Notes under the pieces: model-generated
Database searches by the model: none
What the model was told of the DNA's origin: nothing
The model's input: only the letters and a program-made list of their open reading frames with translations
DNA from: CAWUEX02 sp963921305
GTDB lineage: Bacteria; Pseudomonadota; Alphaproteobacteria; Rhodospirillales; Rhodospirillaceae
Assembly: GCA_963921305.4 (NCBI GenBank)
Contig: CAWUEX030000002.1
Coordinates: 248,001 to 312,000, forward strand
Direction: 5' to 3'
DNA length: 64,000 bases
Part shown: positions 17,034 through 26,580 of the stretch, piece after piece
Layout of the letters: the number at the start of each line of letters is the position of its first letter
Numbering within the stretch: position 1 is the first letter of the stretch
Position numbers and translations under genes: made by a program

Positions 17034-17876
17034 ATGCCGCGACCACACATTGAGTTCATTCACGCCCAGGACCTGGACTGGCAAACGGGCAAGCTTCCCG
17101 GCCCGCTGCAGGACATTGCCTGCAAAATGCTGAGCCGCGACGAGGCAAGTGGCGCGTGCTCAACAATTCTGAAATATCCAAAGGGCTGGACCAATGACGG
17201 CGACATTCACCTCGCGTGCGATCATGAGTTCATGGTGCTCGAAGGGTCAATTAAGATCTCCGGACAGGATTACACGTTCGACAGCTACGGCTATCTGCCC
17301 ACCGGATTTACGCATACCGGTTGGACCTCGCCCGATGGCGCCGTTGTTCTGACGTTCTTTTCGGGAACACCAGAAGCACGCAAGGGGCCCGGCAACACCA
17401 CACGTGACGCCATTCCCCATATCTTCTTGCACGATATGAACTGGACCAGTGCCGACGTTGATCCTGATTTGGATTTCCTGCGGATTGCGCACAAGGTTCT
17501 CCGCACCGACGAAGAAAGTGGCGAAACCACATTGCTGCTGAATTGCGGCGCTCAGAGTCATCCCGTGGGCTGGACAGAAGCCGCACTGGCTCATCCCTGT
17601 GTCGAGGAAATGTTCTTACTGTCCGGAGACATCATCGCGGAACGCGGCATCATGCACGCCGGATCATACTTTTGGCGGCCGCCAGACATCTGGCACGGGC
17701 CATTTGGGTCTCGATACGGCAATGTCTGTTTGATCCGCTTTATGGAGGGGCATCATGTGAACAATTGGGGTGATGAGAAGCTGCCTTTCAGTCTAACGCC
17801 GGACTACAACCCGGACCTGCCCGACCAGTTTGCGCACCTAGCCGACAAGCCTTTCAATCCGCCGACCCCCTACTAG
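17034..17876 (+). CDS. Double-cupin protein (DUF4437/ChrR-like)
   Basis: A 280-residue protein with two cupin repeats. The first includes HLACDHEFMVLEGSIKI and TGFTHTGW; the second includes HPCVEEMFLLSGDII and RPPDIWHGPFGS. The retained histidine and glutamate pattern could bind a metal in each. AAGGAGAT precedes the ATG. A cytosolic, possibly dioxygenase-like or binding role is inferred from the fold. It lies between two methyltransferase genes, 21 bases before the second, so a shared pathway is likely. Confidence 0.78.
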   Translation: MPRPHIEFIHAQDLDWQTGKLPGPLQDIACKMLSRDEASGACSTILKYPKGWTNDGDIHLACDHEFMVLEGSIKISGQDYTFDSYGYLPTGFTHTGWTSPDGAVVLTFFSGTPEARKGPGNTTRDAIPHIFLHDMNWTSADVDPDLDFLRIAHKVLRTDEESGETTLLLNCGAQSHPVGWTEAALAHPCVEEMFLLSGDIIAERGIMHAGSYFWRPPDIWHGPFGSRYGNVCLIRFMEGHHVNNWGDEKLPFSLTPDYNPDLPDQFAHLADKPFNPPTPY

Positions 17877-17897
17877 GAGAGCCAGGCGCGGCCCGTC

Positions 17898-19043
17898 ATG
17901 ACACCCCTTCCCACATACGATTTTCTGCCGCGTGGCACTCATGATGAAGAGTCACGGGAGCACTTTTGTCGGGTTCTGGCGGTCAAGCTGGCAGCTGACG
18001 TGAGGCCGCCCCTCAAACAACTGTACGAACAGCATGTCGAACCCGCACTGAAAGCGGAATACGGCCGCGAACCGACCTTTCAGGAAATCGCCAAAGCCAT
18101 GCGGCAGAGGACACAGACCCGGACTTGGTATCGCCTACGGACGGATAATCAGGACCGCATGTACGCCGTTTCCGGCTCGATGATCGAACGCCAGGCAGGC
18201 GCCCTTAAGCAAAAAGCGAATGCCGCCGCGGGACGATGTGGGTCCCTGACTCTCGATCCAAACCTGGACATGCCCCAGTATCTGACGGCGCAGGATATTC
18301 ACCGCAAGCCAGGGGGATACCATGGCGAGCATGTCCCTGAGGACGTGTCGGCGGGCGCTCAATATGACCGCACCATCGCCGTTCACAACATGGGAAGCCA
18401 GGGCATCAACAACGATGATCCGGCCCGCAGCATCGCGCATTGGATTGCTTCGGCCTATCCCGACCTAGATCCCAAACGCATCTTGGGCTTGGGATGCACC
18501 ATCGGCAATAACACCCTGCCCTTCAAAGAGGTGTTTCCAGATGCACAAGTGGTTGGTGTCGATGTCAGCGCGCCCTGCCTCAGATACGCCCATGCCCGCG
18601 CGTGCGCCCTTGGTGTTGACGTCGATTTCGTCCAGGCGAACGCGGAGAGTCTTGAGTATGGTGACGAGTCTTTTGATCTCATCGTGTCCCGCATTCTTCT
18701 CCATGAAACGTCATCCGCTGCGCTCCCCAAGATCATTAAGGAGTGCCACCGCTTGCTACGCGATGGCGGCGTCATGCTTCATTGCGACGCCCCGCAATTT
18801 GACGCGTTAACACCCTATCAGGCGTCGCTTCGGGACTGGGACGCCACATGCAACAACGAACCTTTCATGCTCACCGTCTACTCGATGTCACTGAGTGACT
18901 TATACGAACAGTGCGGATTTCCGCGGAGCAGTTATGTGCAGGAATTCGTGCCAGGTCTGTACATCCGCGAAAAAGAAGTCGACCCGAACGCGACGCCGGG
19001 ATTTAGCGACTCGTATTTTGTGACCGGGGCACGCAAAACATAA
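17898..19043 (+). CDS. SAM methyltransferase with long N-terminal domain (paralogue A)
   Basis: A 381-residue protein. The first 190 residues are helical and match no family I recognise. The C-terminal half is a class I methyltransferase with ILGLGCTIGNNTLPF and VVGVDVSAPCLRYAHARA, and later ATCNNEPFML. The protein at 24917-26041 shares the layout, the VD-SAPCL-AH-RA motif, a CNNE motif and an H-x3-GG motif before the catalytic domain, so the two look like distant paralogues. The substrate is unknown. It follows the cupin gene by 21 bases and converges with the sensor kinase. Confidence 0.75.
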   Translation: MTPLPTYDFLPRGTHDEESREHFCRVLAVKLAADVRPPLKQLYEQHVEPALKAEYGREPTFQEIAKAMRQRTQTRTWYRLRTDNQDRMYAVSGSMIERQAGALKQKANAAAGRCGSLTLDPNLDMPQYLTAQDIHRKPGGYHGEHVPEDVSAGAQYDRTIAVHNMGSQGINNDDPARSIAHWIASAYPDLDPKRILGLGCTIGNNTLPFKEVFPDAQVVGVDVSAPCLRYAHARACALGVDVDFVQANAESLEYGDESFDLIVSRILLHETSSAALPKIIKECHRLLRDGGVMLHCDAPQFDALTPYQASLRDWDATCNNEPFMLTVYSMSLSDLYEQCGFPRSSYVQEFVPGLYIREKEVDPNATPGFSDSYFVTGARKT

Positions 19044-19052
19044 CGTCTGGTC

Positions 19053-21533
19053 TTATTCGGCGGCGGCCTGCTGGCGTTCCGTCGCGGGGATGTAAATAGT
19101 GAACACTGTCTTACCGGGTTCACTTTCGACATCAATGGCGCCGCCCCATTCTCGAACCAGCCCCGCCACAACCGACAACCCGAGCCCAGTGCCCTTTCCG
19201 GTTGGCTTGGTGCTGAAAAAGGGATCAAACACCTTACCTGCGATGTCCGGATCCAGACCGGAGCCGCTGTCGGCAACTTTAATGTAGCCATAGCGTCCGG
19301 GCAGAATAGACCAAGTGTCGGACGCGCGCGGATAGAGTACAGTTTGGCCTGACGAAATTTCAATTTCTCCGCTATCGCTCATCGCGTCTGCGGCGTTGCG
19401 CACCAGATTGATCAGGACTTGATTGAGTCCCCCTTGATTGGCGCCAATCATCACGTCAGGCCCCTGACCCAAGATGCGGACCTTCACCCCGGGCGCGAGA
19501 GTGGGACGGATAATATCTAAACACTCCGCGAGCCCTTCATTGAGAGACATCACATTGGGAGTAACCCGGCCCTCGCGTGCGAAGGTCAACACATCCTGGA
19601 CGATGCGTATGGCCTGTTGGGAGGCTGAATAAATTTTACCGAAATATCCTTGCGCATGGCTGGCCTGAGGATCCTCCGACTCACCCATGGACGAATAGAC
19701 AATAACCGGTTGCAACAGATTGTTGATTTCATGCGCCATGCCGCCGGCGAGACGCGCCAGGGCTTCGCTTTTGTTGCGCTCCTGCTCGACAATACGCTTG
19801 TTGTGCTGCTCGGTAACGTCCGTACCAGCGCCACGAAACCCCTCGAACTCGCCATCATGTGAGAACCGGGGATTGCCAGAGATACGAACCCAGCTGATGG
19901 CCTCGCCCTCGGCCCGAAGAGGCAATATGAGATTGCGAAACGGCTTGCGCTTCTCGATGGACTCGCGGACAAGAGTACGGTCACCCGGCCCTTCCCGGGT
20001 ATCCACGAACCCGGTTCCCGGCGCATGACCGGTGACCTCGAAACGTGGCAGGTCCTGGCCAGAGTCAAAGACGGTCAGTTTGTTGTCTTTGTCAGTTTCC
20101 CAAATAAAGTCACTGATGCACTCTGTGATGTCACGAAGCCGCGCTTCGCTCTCGCGCAAAGTCAATTCATTGTCTCGGGCAGCGGTGACGTCTTGTGCAA
20201 CGCCAAAGGACTTGATGGGCTGGCCAGACCGGTCGGATATCACTTCCCAGTCGTAAACGATATAACGTATCTCACCGTCGGAAGGCCGTCGGATTCGGCA
20301 CTCCAAATGACCGCCGCTTGGCGGACTATCTAGGTGGTGCACACGGTCACCTACCATCCCGCGCGCTTCATCCACCACCAGGCTCAGGAATGACTTGCGG
20401 CCGGGGACAAAAGTCTCCGGCGACACCCCGTGAATTTTGTACATATTATCGGCCCATTTGAATTCACCAGACTTTATGTCGCGTTCAAAGTGGCCAATAT
20501 TCGCCAAGCGCTGAGACTCTTCCAGGCTTTGCTCCCGGACTCGCAGAATTTCCTTATTCTCCTCGTCGCGGCGAAGCTGAGCGTTCATCCAAAACGTCAA
20601 ACCGAAGATAACAAACGAAGCGCCGCCGACAAATAAGATTGAATTGAAGGTGCGCGTACGCCAAGGGGCCAATACACCAGGGACAGAATGATCGACCGTA
20701 AGAACGAGGGGCCATCCGTCGACGGAGCGATACGAAAGTATGCGCAGATCGTTTTGCACGCGTGATCGGCTTTGGTATGTGCCGTTCGAAGCTTCGTTCA
20801 ACCTATATTGAAACAACGAAATATCGGCGTAAGACGATCCCACGATGGTTTCATAAAATGGATATGAGAAAAGCAACGTCGCATCGCGATTGAAAAGAGC
20901 GACCGAATTATTTCCTTCCGGCAGCACTTCTGAAAAAAGGCCCGAAATAGCTTCAAGCGCAATATCAACGTAGACCACGCCGAGCAGCTCGTCACTGTCA
21001 TCGCGCAAGGGCCGGGTCAGCGATACGATCCATCGATCAAAAAACGCGCTGCGCCGCGCGGCAGCAACAAATAGTTCACGGTCGCTTCGGTCCTGGTGGA
21101 CGGCAAACGCCTGCCAGTTCGATAAGTCGACCTGTTCCTGCAGCAGCCTAACGTCGCCCTCATCCCACCGCACCGCTGCGACCGGCACCGTACCATCTGG
21201 GCGGACGAACGCGATGGCGTTCATAAAGGTACGCTCGCCGAGAATATCCACCCATTGCCCCACCGCCTCGCCCGACGGGACGCCAGCAGTGCTAAGAGAC
21301 GGCAAAGTCAAAGTGCCGACGTGATCCGCAACCAGTTCCGCTGATTGAATAAACCCGCGCACACTGGCTTCCAGGGTCAGCGCCAGTTGCTCGGTTGTTT
21401 GCTCGGTTGCTTCGAGAACCGTTTGGCGGTCTCGGAAAACTTGCAGCGTCACGCCGCCAATGAGTGTGGCCACCGCGATACTCGCGGTCAGCCACAGCTT
21501 GATCTGCGCCGTAGACAGTTTCGGTCTTTTCAC
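19053..21533 (-). CDS. Membrane sensor histidine kinase with periplasmic sensor domain
   Basis: An 826-residue kinase. One transmembrane helix lies at about 12-32 and another at about 293-313, enclosing a periplasmic region of the dCache type (VDILGERTFMNAIAFVRPDG, WIVSLTRPL). Two PAS-like regions follow (about 330-450 and 460-580), then HisKA with His601 (GGMAHEINNLLQP) and HATPase ending GTGLGLSVVAGLVREWGGAI. No receiver is attached or adjacent, so it is an orphan here. Its catalytic core closely resembles that of the kinase at 8028-9968. It is divergent from the first MFS gene. Ligand unknown. Confidence 0.9.
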   Translation of the reverse strand: MKRPKLSTAQIKLWLTASIAVATLIGGVTLQVFRDRQTVLEATEQTTEQLALTLEASVRGFIQSAELVADHVGTLTLPSLSTAGVPSGEAVGQWVDILGERTFMNAIAFVRPDGTVPVAAVRWDEGDVRLLQEQVDLSNWQAFAVHQDRSDRELFVAAARRSAFFDRWIVSLTRPLRDDSDELLGVVYVDIALEAISGLFSEVLPEGNNSVALFNRDATLLFSYPFYETIVGSSYADISLFQYRLNEASNGTYQSRSRVQNDLRILSYRSVDGWPLVLTVDHSVPGVLAPWRTRTFNSILFVGGASFVIFGLTFWMNAQLRRDEENKEILRVREQSLEESQRLANIGHFERDIKSGEFKWADNMYKIHGVSPETFVPGRKSFLSLVVDEARGMVGDRVHHLDSPPSGGHLECRIRRPSDGEIRYIVYDWEVISDRSGQPIKSFGVAQDVTAARDNELTLRESEARLRDITECISDFIWETDKDNKLTVFDSGQDLPRFEVTGHAPGTGFVDTREGPGDRTLVRESIEKRKPFRNLILPLRAEGEAISWVRISGNPRFSHDGEFEGFRGAGTDVTEQHNKRIVEQERNKSEALARLAGGMAHEINNLLQPVIVYSSMGESEDPQASHAQGYFGKIYSASQQAIRIVQDVLTFAREGRVTPNVMSLNEGLAECLDIIRPTLAPGVKVRILGQGPDVMIGANQGGLNQVLINLVRNAADAMSDSGEIEISSGQTVLYPRASDTWSILPGRYGYIKVADSGSGLDPDIAGKVFDPFFSTKPTGKGTGLGLSVVAGLVREWGGAIDVESEPGKTVFTIYIPATERQQAAAE

Positions 21534-21711
21534 TCTATGACGCTCCGTCTTTCCGGTTTACCGGGACGTGAGGCTGTCTGCCCGCCATGCGAATAGGCAT
21601 AACTTTGGCCAATATCTAGCCGTCGGACAAGGCTGCGTGGCCTTTTTACAGTCCCGCCGCGCCGCTAGTCTGCTGCCGTCTTTGGAATGGGGAAGAATTG
21701 GGAGAGCGGCT

Positions 21712-23079
21712 ATGGCCGATCCACGACAGGCAAGCGCGGGTGTGGAACCTCCGTATCCATCCAGCGCGTACAGCTGGTACGTCGTCGTCGTTCTCATGCT
21801 GGCCTATGTCTTTGCGTTTCTCGACCGGCAGATTCTTGCCCTGTTGGTTGAGCCGATTAAGCGCGATATCGGGATCACCGACTTTCAAATGAGCCTGCTT
21901 CTTGGGCCGGCGTTCGCCTTCTTTTATGTCACCCTTGGCATCCCCATCGGTCGCCTGGCCGACCGCCGGAGCCGCCGCACCATCATCGGAATTGGGGTCG
22001 CCATCTGGAGCATCATGACGGCAGCCTGTGGCCTGGCGAAGACCTTTACACAACTCTTCATTGCCCGGATCGGCGTTGGCATCGGCGAAGCGACGCTCCA
22101 GCCCTGTGCGGCATCGGTCTTGAGCGATTATTTTCCACGTGAAGAGCGCGGCCGGGCCATCAGTGTGTACTCAATGGGCCTCGGAATCGGCGCAGGTCTG
22201 GCCTTTGTGCTCGGCGGTCAGGTCATCGCCGCGATTTCCGCCGGACCGGCTATCTCCCTGCCAATCTTCGGTGAAATTTATGGATGGCAGATTGTGTTCA
22301 TCGCCGTTGGCCTGCCGGGCCTTGTGGTCGCTGCACTTATGTTCACAGTCAAAGAGCCCTACCGGCGTGACCGCATCACTGTAAATGGCCAGCCGCAGCA
22401 ACAGTTATCCATCCGTGAAACGCTCGCGTTTCTGATCGCGCGCCGCCGCACCTACGGCAGTCACTTCTTTGGCTTGTCGGTGATGAGCATCATCGGCAAC
22501 GCCTACCTAGCCTGGATTCCCACAGTCTTCATTCGGTCCTGGGGATGGGGTATTGCCGAAATCAGTCTTTACTACGGACTTGTTGTCAGCATTGGCGGCA
22601 TCATCGGCGTCAATCTTGGCGGCTGGCTGGGAGACACCATGTACAAACGTGGCATCAAAGACGGCCACATGCGCGCAGCGTTGATGGGCACCGTCATGCT
22701 GGTCATCGCCGCGGTTCTGGTGCCCCTCATGCCCACACCCTGGCTCGGCCTGCTGCTGCTTGTTCCGCATGCCATCGGCTCGGGCATCCCGACAGCATGC
22801 GGCCCGACCGCGCTGATGATGGTCACACCCAATCAGATGCGTGGACAGGTATCCGCAGTCTATTGGTTTGTGATCAGTATGCTTGGTTTGATGATTGGGC
22901 CGACATCGGTCGCCTTGGCCTCGGACCTGATCTTCGATGGTCCGGAGGACATCCGCTACGCGCTCTCGCTCATGAGCGGCATCGTTGGTCTGTTTGTTTG
23001 GCTATTGATCTACAACCTTAAGCCCTATCGGGAGAGTGTAATCGAGGCCGAACGATGGAGCGCCAGCCCAGCACAGTGA
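21712..23079 (+). CDS. MFS transporter (first of tandem pair)
   Basis: A 455-residue, 12-segment major facilitator. The loop between helices 2 and 3 is GRLADRRSRRTIIGIG, the classic MFS signature, and the early FAFLDRQILALLVEPIK is typical of spinster-like carriers. The start at 21712 was chosen because GGGAGAG lies just upstream and the protein then matches its downstream paralogue; the frame is open further 5'. The neighbour at 23174-24550 is clearly a duplicate (same PPYP, DRQI and WLADRRSRRTIIG positions). The substrate is unknown; organic anions are common for the group. Confidence 0.88.
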   Translation: MADPRQASAGVEPPYPSSAYSWYVVVVLMLAYVFAFLDRQILALLVEPIKRDIGITDFQMSLLLGPAFAFFYVTLGIPIGRLADRRSRRTIIGIGVAIWSIMTAACGLAKTFTQLFIARIGVGIGEATLQPCAASVLSDYFPREERGRAISVYSMGLGIGAGLAFVLGGQVIAAISAGPAISLPIFGEIYGWQIVFIAVGLPGLVVAALMFTVKEPYRRDRITVNGQPQQQLSIRETLAFLIARRRTYGSHFFGLSVMSIIGNAYLAWIPTVFIRSWGWGIAEISLYYGLVVSIGGIIGVNLGGWLGDTMYKRGIKDGHMRAALMGTVMLVIAAVLVPLMPTPWLGLLLLVPHAIGSGIPTACGPTALMMVTPNQMRGQVSAVYWFVISMLGLMIGPTSVALASDLIFDGPEDIRYALSLMSGIVGLFVWLLIYNLKPYRESVIEAERWSASPAQ

Positions 23080-23173
23080 CCCCGGCACAATGACGAGCAC
23101 CGAGTCCAGGTTGTAACGGCGGAAAAAAACGTCGACACTGCATGTCTGACCTTTCGCCGGGGAGAGTTGCGGC

Positions 23174-24550
23174 ATGGCTGAAGCGCACGCACCGTCACAC
23201 ACAGCAGAACCGCCCTACCCCAACGAACGCTACACCTGGTACGTCACAAGCCTGCTGCTCCTCGCCTACATTCTGTCATTCATCGATCGGCAGATCATGA
23301 GTTTGCTGATCGAGCCGATCAAAGCCGATCTCGGCCTGACAGACGGGCAAATTGGCCTGCTGCTTGGACCCGCCTTCGCGATTTTTTATGTGACTCTCGG
23401 AGTTCCGATCGGTTGGCTTGCCGACCGCAGGAGCCGCCGGACGATTATCGGCTGCGGTATTGCGTTCTGGTGCCTGATGACCGCCGCTTGCGGACTCGCC
23501 CGGAATTTTCCTCAGTTGTTTCTTGCCCGCATCGGCGTCGGCGCCGGAGAAGCTGTGCTCACCCCAAGCGCACTCTCTCTGATCAGCGATTATTTCCCGC
23601 AGCGAAAACGTGCCCGCGCTGTCAGTCTCTACATGTCGGGCATATCGCTTGGCCAAGGGATGGCGAACCTGCTGGGTGGCCCCTTGATAGCAGCTCTGAT
23701 GGCAACCCCACCGTTCGTCTTGCCGATGTATGGCGAGTTGGCGGCATGGCAATCCGCATTTTTGATTGTCGGGCTGCCGGGCCTCTTACTAGCCGCCCTA
23801 ATGGTGACGGTCCGAGAGCCTGTGCGCAGAGGCCTCATCGCGGTGAAACAACCGGATGCATCGCGGACGAACGAGTTGTCATTCAAAGAGAGCATGGCGT
23901 TCATCGGCAAACGCTGGAAAGCCTACGGCAGCCTCTTCTTCGGCATGTCGGTGGTGACCTTGGTGGGCTACACCGGATTCTGGAACGCCCCGTTGTTCCA
24001 ACGCACCTGGGGGTGGGAGATCGGACAGATCGGTATTGCCCTTGGGTCCGCGGCGCTCATATTTGGCCCTCTCGGCGCCAATGGCGGTGGCTGGCTATCG
24101 GACACGTTCACCAAACGCGGCATGAAGAACGGCCCGATGAAGGCGATGTACTACGGCGTGATCCTCACCGTCATCACCAACGTGACCTATCCCCTGATGC
24201 CATCCGGCGAACTCGCCATGCTGATCTACGTACCGTCGATTTTGGGTGGCGCGATTGCATCGGCCTGTGGCGCCGCGGCCGTTGTCCACATCGCACCCAA
24301 CCAAGTGCGCGCGCAAGCGACAGCGATCTACTGGCTGATCATCAACGTCGTGGGCCTGCTTCTCGGCCCGACATCGGTGGGTTACTTGACCGACATGCTA
24401 GGGGACCCCGGAATGCTGAAATACTCAATGGCGGTCATTCCCCTCGTCGTTGGCATACCGACAATTTTGCTCATCGCCTGGGGCTTGAAGCACTTTGCGG
24501 CGGCGGCAGAAGAAGCACAGGCTTGGGCGGAAAAACCTCAGGTTGCTTGA
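23174..24550 (+). CDS. MFS transporter (second of tandem pair)
   Basis: A 458-residue major facilitator, paralogous to the preceding gene along its whole length. It has FIDRQIMSLLIEPIKADLGL, GWLADRRSRRTIIGCG, and the shared late segment PTSVGYLTD. GGGGAGAG precedes the ATG. The gap of 94 bases suggests co-transcription. Two diverged copies side by side suggest two related substrates, or import and export of one compound. It converges with the small gene at 24560-24913. Confidence 0.88.
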   Translation: MAEAHAPSHTAEPPYPNERYTWYVTSLLLLAYILSFIDRQIMSLLIEPIKADLGLTDGQIGLLLGPAFAIFYVTLGVPIGWLADRRSRRTIIGCGIAFWCLMTAACGLARNFPQLFLARIGVGAGEAVLTPSALSLISDYFPQRKRARAVSLYMSGISLGQGMANLLGGPLIAALMATPPFVLPMYGELAAWQSAFLIVGLPGLLLAALMVTVREPVRRGLIAVKQPDASRTNELSFKESMAFIGKRWKAYGSLFFGMSVVTLVGYTGFWNAPLFQRTWGWEIGQIGIALGSAALIFGPLGANGGGWLSDTFTKRGMKNGPMKAMYYGVILTVITNVTYPLMPSGELAMLIYVPSILGGAIASACGAAAVVHIAPNQVRAQATAIYWLIINVVGLLLGPTSVGYLTDMLGDPGMLKYSMAVIPLVVGIPTILLIAWGLKHFAAAAEEAQAWAEKPQVA

Positions 24551-24559
24551 TCACGCCGA

Positions 24560-24913
24560 TTAGTCGGGCTGCTTGAAGAACTCTGTTGCTCTCGGATCGA
24601 CTTTGGCGACGGTTCTGCGGTCACGCATGATCTCGGTCCAGATCCGATTGACGAAGGCATCTAGGTCTGCCTGATCAGCAACGCGCTCTTCTTCTGTTGG
24701 AGCATGATTTTCAACCGCATCTGCCGCCAAGCTGTCTCGTTTGATGAGTTCCCGCTCCATGGCCTTGAGACGCTCGCGAAGAATATAGACCTCGGCGGAT
24801 AACGCCGTGATGGCACCGACAACGTTGTCCATGGGTAAGTCGTGAATCCAGTCCGGTTCCTCGCCGGTCACCGGACCTGTCTTGACGGTCTTGAAGTCTG
24901 ACTGTTGTGTCAC
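24560..24913 (-). CDS. Hypothetical protein, 117 residues
   Basis: An acidic, mainly helical protein with a likely coiled coil at about 33-60 (ALSAEVYILRERLKAMEREL). I do not recognise a family. It starts four bases after the end of the methyltransferase at 24917-26041 on the same strand, so it is co-transcribed and may assist that enzyme, by inference. No membrane segment, signal peptide or cysteine pattern is seen. Confidence 0.65.
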   Translation of the reverse strand: MTQQSDFKTVKTGPVTGEEPDWIHDLPMDNVVGAITALSAEVYILRERLKAMERELIKRDSLAADAVENHAPTEEERVADQADLDAFVNRIWTEIMRDRRTVAKVDPRATEFFKQPD

Positions 24914-24916
24914 CGG

Positions 24917-26041
24917 CTACTTCTCGAGTTGGTAGAAGCGCCAATAGGTAGCCCGCTCGGCCCGGTCAGGGCTGTCAGCCGCGAAGGGCGCGAACGGTTC
25001 GATAGAGACTTTGCTAAATCCGGCGTCCTTCGCCGCCGCCTCCATATCGAATTCGTACCAGGCTGCCGCATAAGTTTCGTTGTTGCACCACGCGTGCGAC
25101 ATCTGAACGGCCTCAAGCATGCGCGTGCTCGCGCCTTGCCCGAATTCGGGGCCGATGAACAATCCGCCTGGTTTGAGCACTCTGTGAGCTTCACACAGCG
25201 CGTTCTTCAAGTTCACCGGTGGGATCTCATGGAACATGAACAGGTGGAATACGCAGTCGAAGGTTTCGTCGTCAAAGTCCAACGCCTCGACGTCTTGCTG
25301 GGAGAGTTTGAAGCGGAAGCCGTGCTCCTTCGCCCGCTTATGGGCCAACTTGAGGCAAGGTGCAGACAGATCGACACCATAGCATTCCGATTCGGGGTGT
25401 AACTTTTGCCACTCAATGAGCCCGGCACCATGCCCGGTGCCCCAATCCAAGACCTTGCCGAAGGCCCGGTCGGGGAACTGGCTGTAAGACAGGCGGTAAA
25501 TCAGATTGGGATCGATATGCGCCGGATTTGTCGTGCGGCGACCGAATTCATAGACCATCCCGCCGAGATCATCGGAATACACACCGCCGGTGTGTTGATG
25601 AAAGTCGACGTAGCGATAATACGCAGGCATGGCGAGGTCATCGTTCAGGCGTAAGTCGTCGCCCGCGTCTTTGGCTGCTGCCTCAAGCTCTGACACGATA
25701 TGCTCCCGGTCAGCCTCGACAACGTCGAAAATACCGAAATCAGGGCGATGATATTTGAAACGCTGAAAATGCCGGAAGCACCACGAGTACAATTGAAACT
25801 CGAGCATGTCGTCGAGGACGGGGTAGGTTTCTTCAACGGTCTTCGGCGCATCACTGCCATCGGTACGACACTGAAAAGTCTCGCTCATCTGCTGAACGAG
25901 CTGGCCGTCCATAAAATTACGGCATGACCGCAAGAAGGCGTGATAGGCCTGAAAGTCTCGGCTTTCCGGCACCTCCAGGGTATCGGGCGCGTTGCTTAGA
26001 TCGTCGGGCAAGACCGCCTCCGGCGTTATGACTCGCTGCAT
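24917..26041 (-). CDS. SAM methyltransferase with long N-terminal domain (paralogue B)
   Basis: A 374-residue protein laid out like that at 17898-19043: about 190 N-terminal residues of unknown fold with YRYVDFHQHTGGVYSDDLGG just before the catalytic part, then a class I methyltransferase (VLDWGTGHGAGLIEW, CYGVDLSAPCLKLAHKRA, HAWCNNETYAAAW). GGGGGAGG about 12 bases before the ATG is a strong ribosome-binding site. The substrate is unknown. It forms a two-gene unit with the downstream 117-residue protein. Confidence 0.78.
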   Translation of the reverse strand: MQRVITPEAVLPDDLSNAPDTLEVPESRDFQAYHAFLRSCRNFMDGQLVQQMSETFQCRTDGSDAPKTVEETYPVLDDMLEFQLYSWCFRHFQRFKYHRPDFGIFDVVEADREHIVSELEAAAKDAGDDLRLNDDLAMPAYYRYVDFHQHTGGVYSDDLGGMVYEFGRRTTNPAHIDPNLIYRLSYSQFPDRAFGKVLDWGTGHGAGLIEWQKLHPESECYGVDLSAPCLKLAHKRAKEHGFRFKLSQQDVEALDFDDETFDCVFHLFMFHEIPPVNLKNALCEAHRVLKPGGLFIGPEFGQGASTRMLEAVQMSHAWCNNETYAAAWYEFDMEAAAKDAGFSKVSIEPFAPFAADSPDRAERATYWRFYQLEK

Positions 26042-26169
26042 ATTTTAGTCGCCTCCCCCGTTTTAAAAAAGGGGATGACCCGGTATTGTAGCCGCGCCTC
26101 TGAAGCCCCATTTAGTGGGTCAGGCGAATCGCCGGCCGTCGCAAGGCCGTGAACGTGAAAGGGACACTC

Positions 26170-26523
26170 ATGTCGGCATCTTGGCCGGGACAGGAAAGCT
26201 TGCTGGAAGCCAAATTCCGGATTGGCCAGGTGGTGCGCCACCGGTTGTTTCCGTTCCGCGGCGTCATTTTTGATGTCGATCCAGAATTCAACAACACTGA
26301 GGAGTGGTGGGAGTCCATTCCTGAGAATGTGCGTCCCCGCAAGGATCAGCCGTTCTATCACGTGTTTGCCGAGAATGAGTCCTCTCACTATGTAGCCTAC
26401 GTATCACAGCAAAACCTTCTTGAAGACGAAACCGGTGACCCGGTGATGCACCCCGATATTCCTGAGTACTTCGAGGAAGTGGACGACGGCATATACGTGC
26501 TGCACGACACGTACAGAAACTAA
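26170..26523 (+). CDS. hspQ: HspQ (YccV-like) heat-shock/hemimethylated-DNA-binding protein
   Basis: A 117-residue protein of the HspQ family, known in enterobacteria as a protease adaptor that modulates Lon and was also reported to bind hemimethylated DNA. Diagnostic stretches are FRIGQVVRHRLFPFRGVIFDVD, HVFAENESSHYVAYVSQQNL and HPDIPEYFEE. The ATG at 26170 has AAAGGGA upstream and is preferred to a GTG seven codons earlier. A peroxiredoxin follows, giving a possible stress pair. Confidence 0.9.
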   Translation: MSASWPGQESLLEAKFRIGQVVRHRLFPFRGVIFDVDPEFNNTEEWWESIPENVRPRKDQPFYHVFAENESSHYVAYVSQQNLLEDETGDPVMHPDIPEYFEEVDDGIYVLHDTYRN

Positions 26524-26580
26524 CCTATAAATCAATGGCGCACGGTGCGCCGCATCAGCGCGAAGGAGGAGACGCTCGCA

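Noticed and set aside
23413..24576. Long open frame overlapping the second MFS gene
   Set aside because: It is arginine- and proline-rich frame shadow; the other frame encodes a clear transporter.
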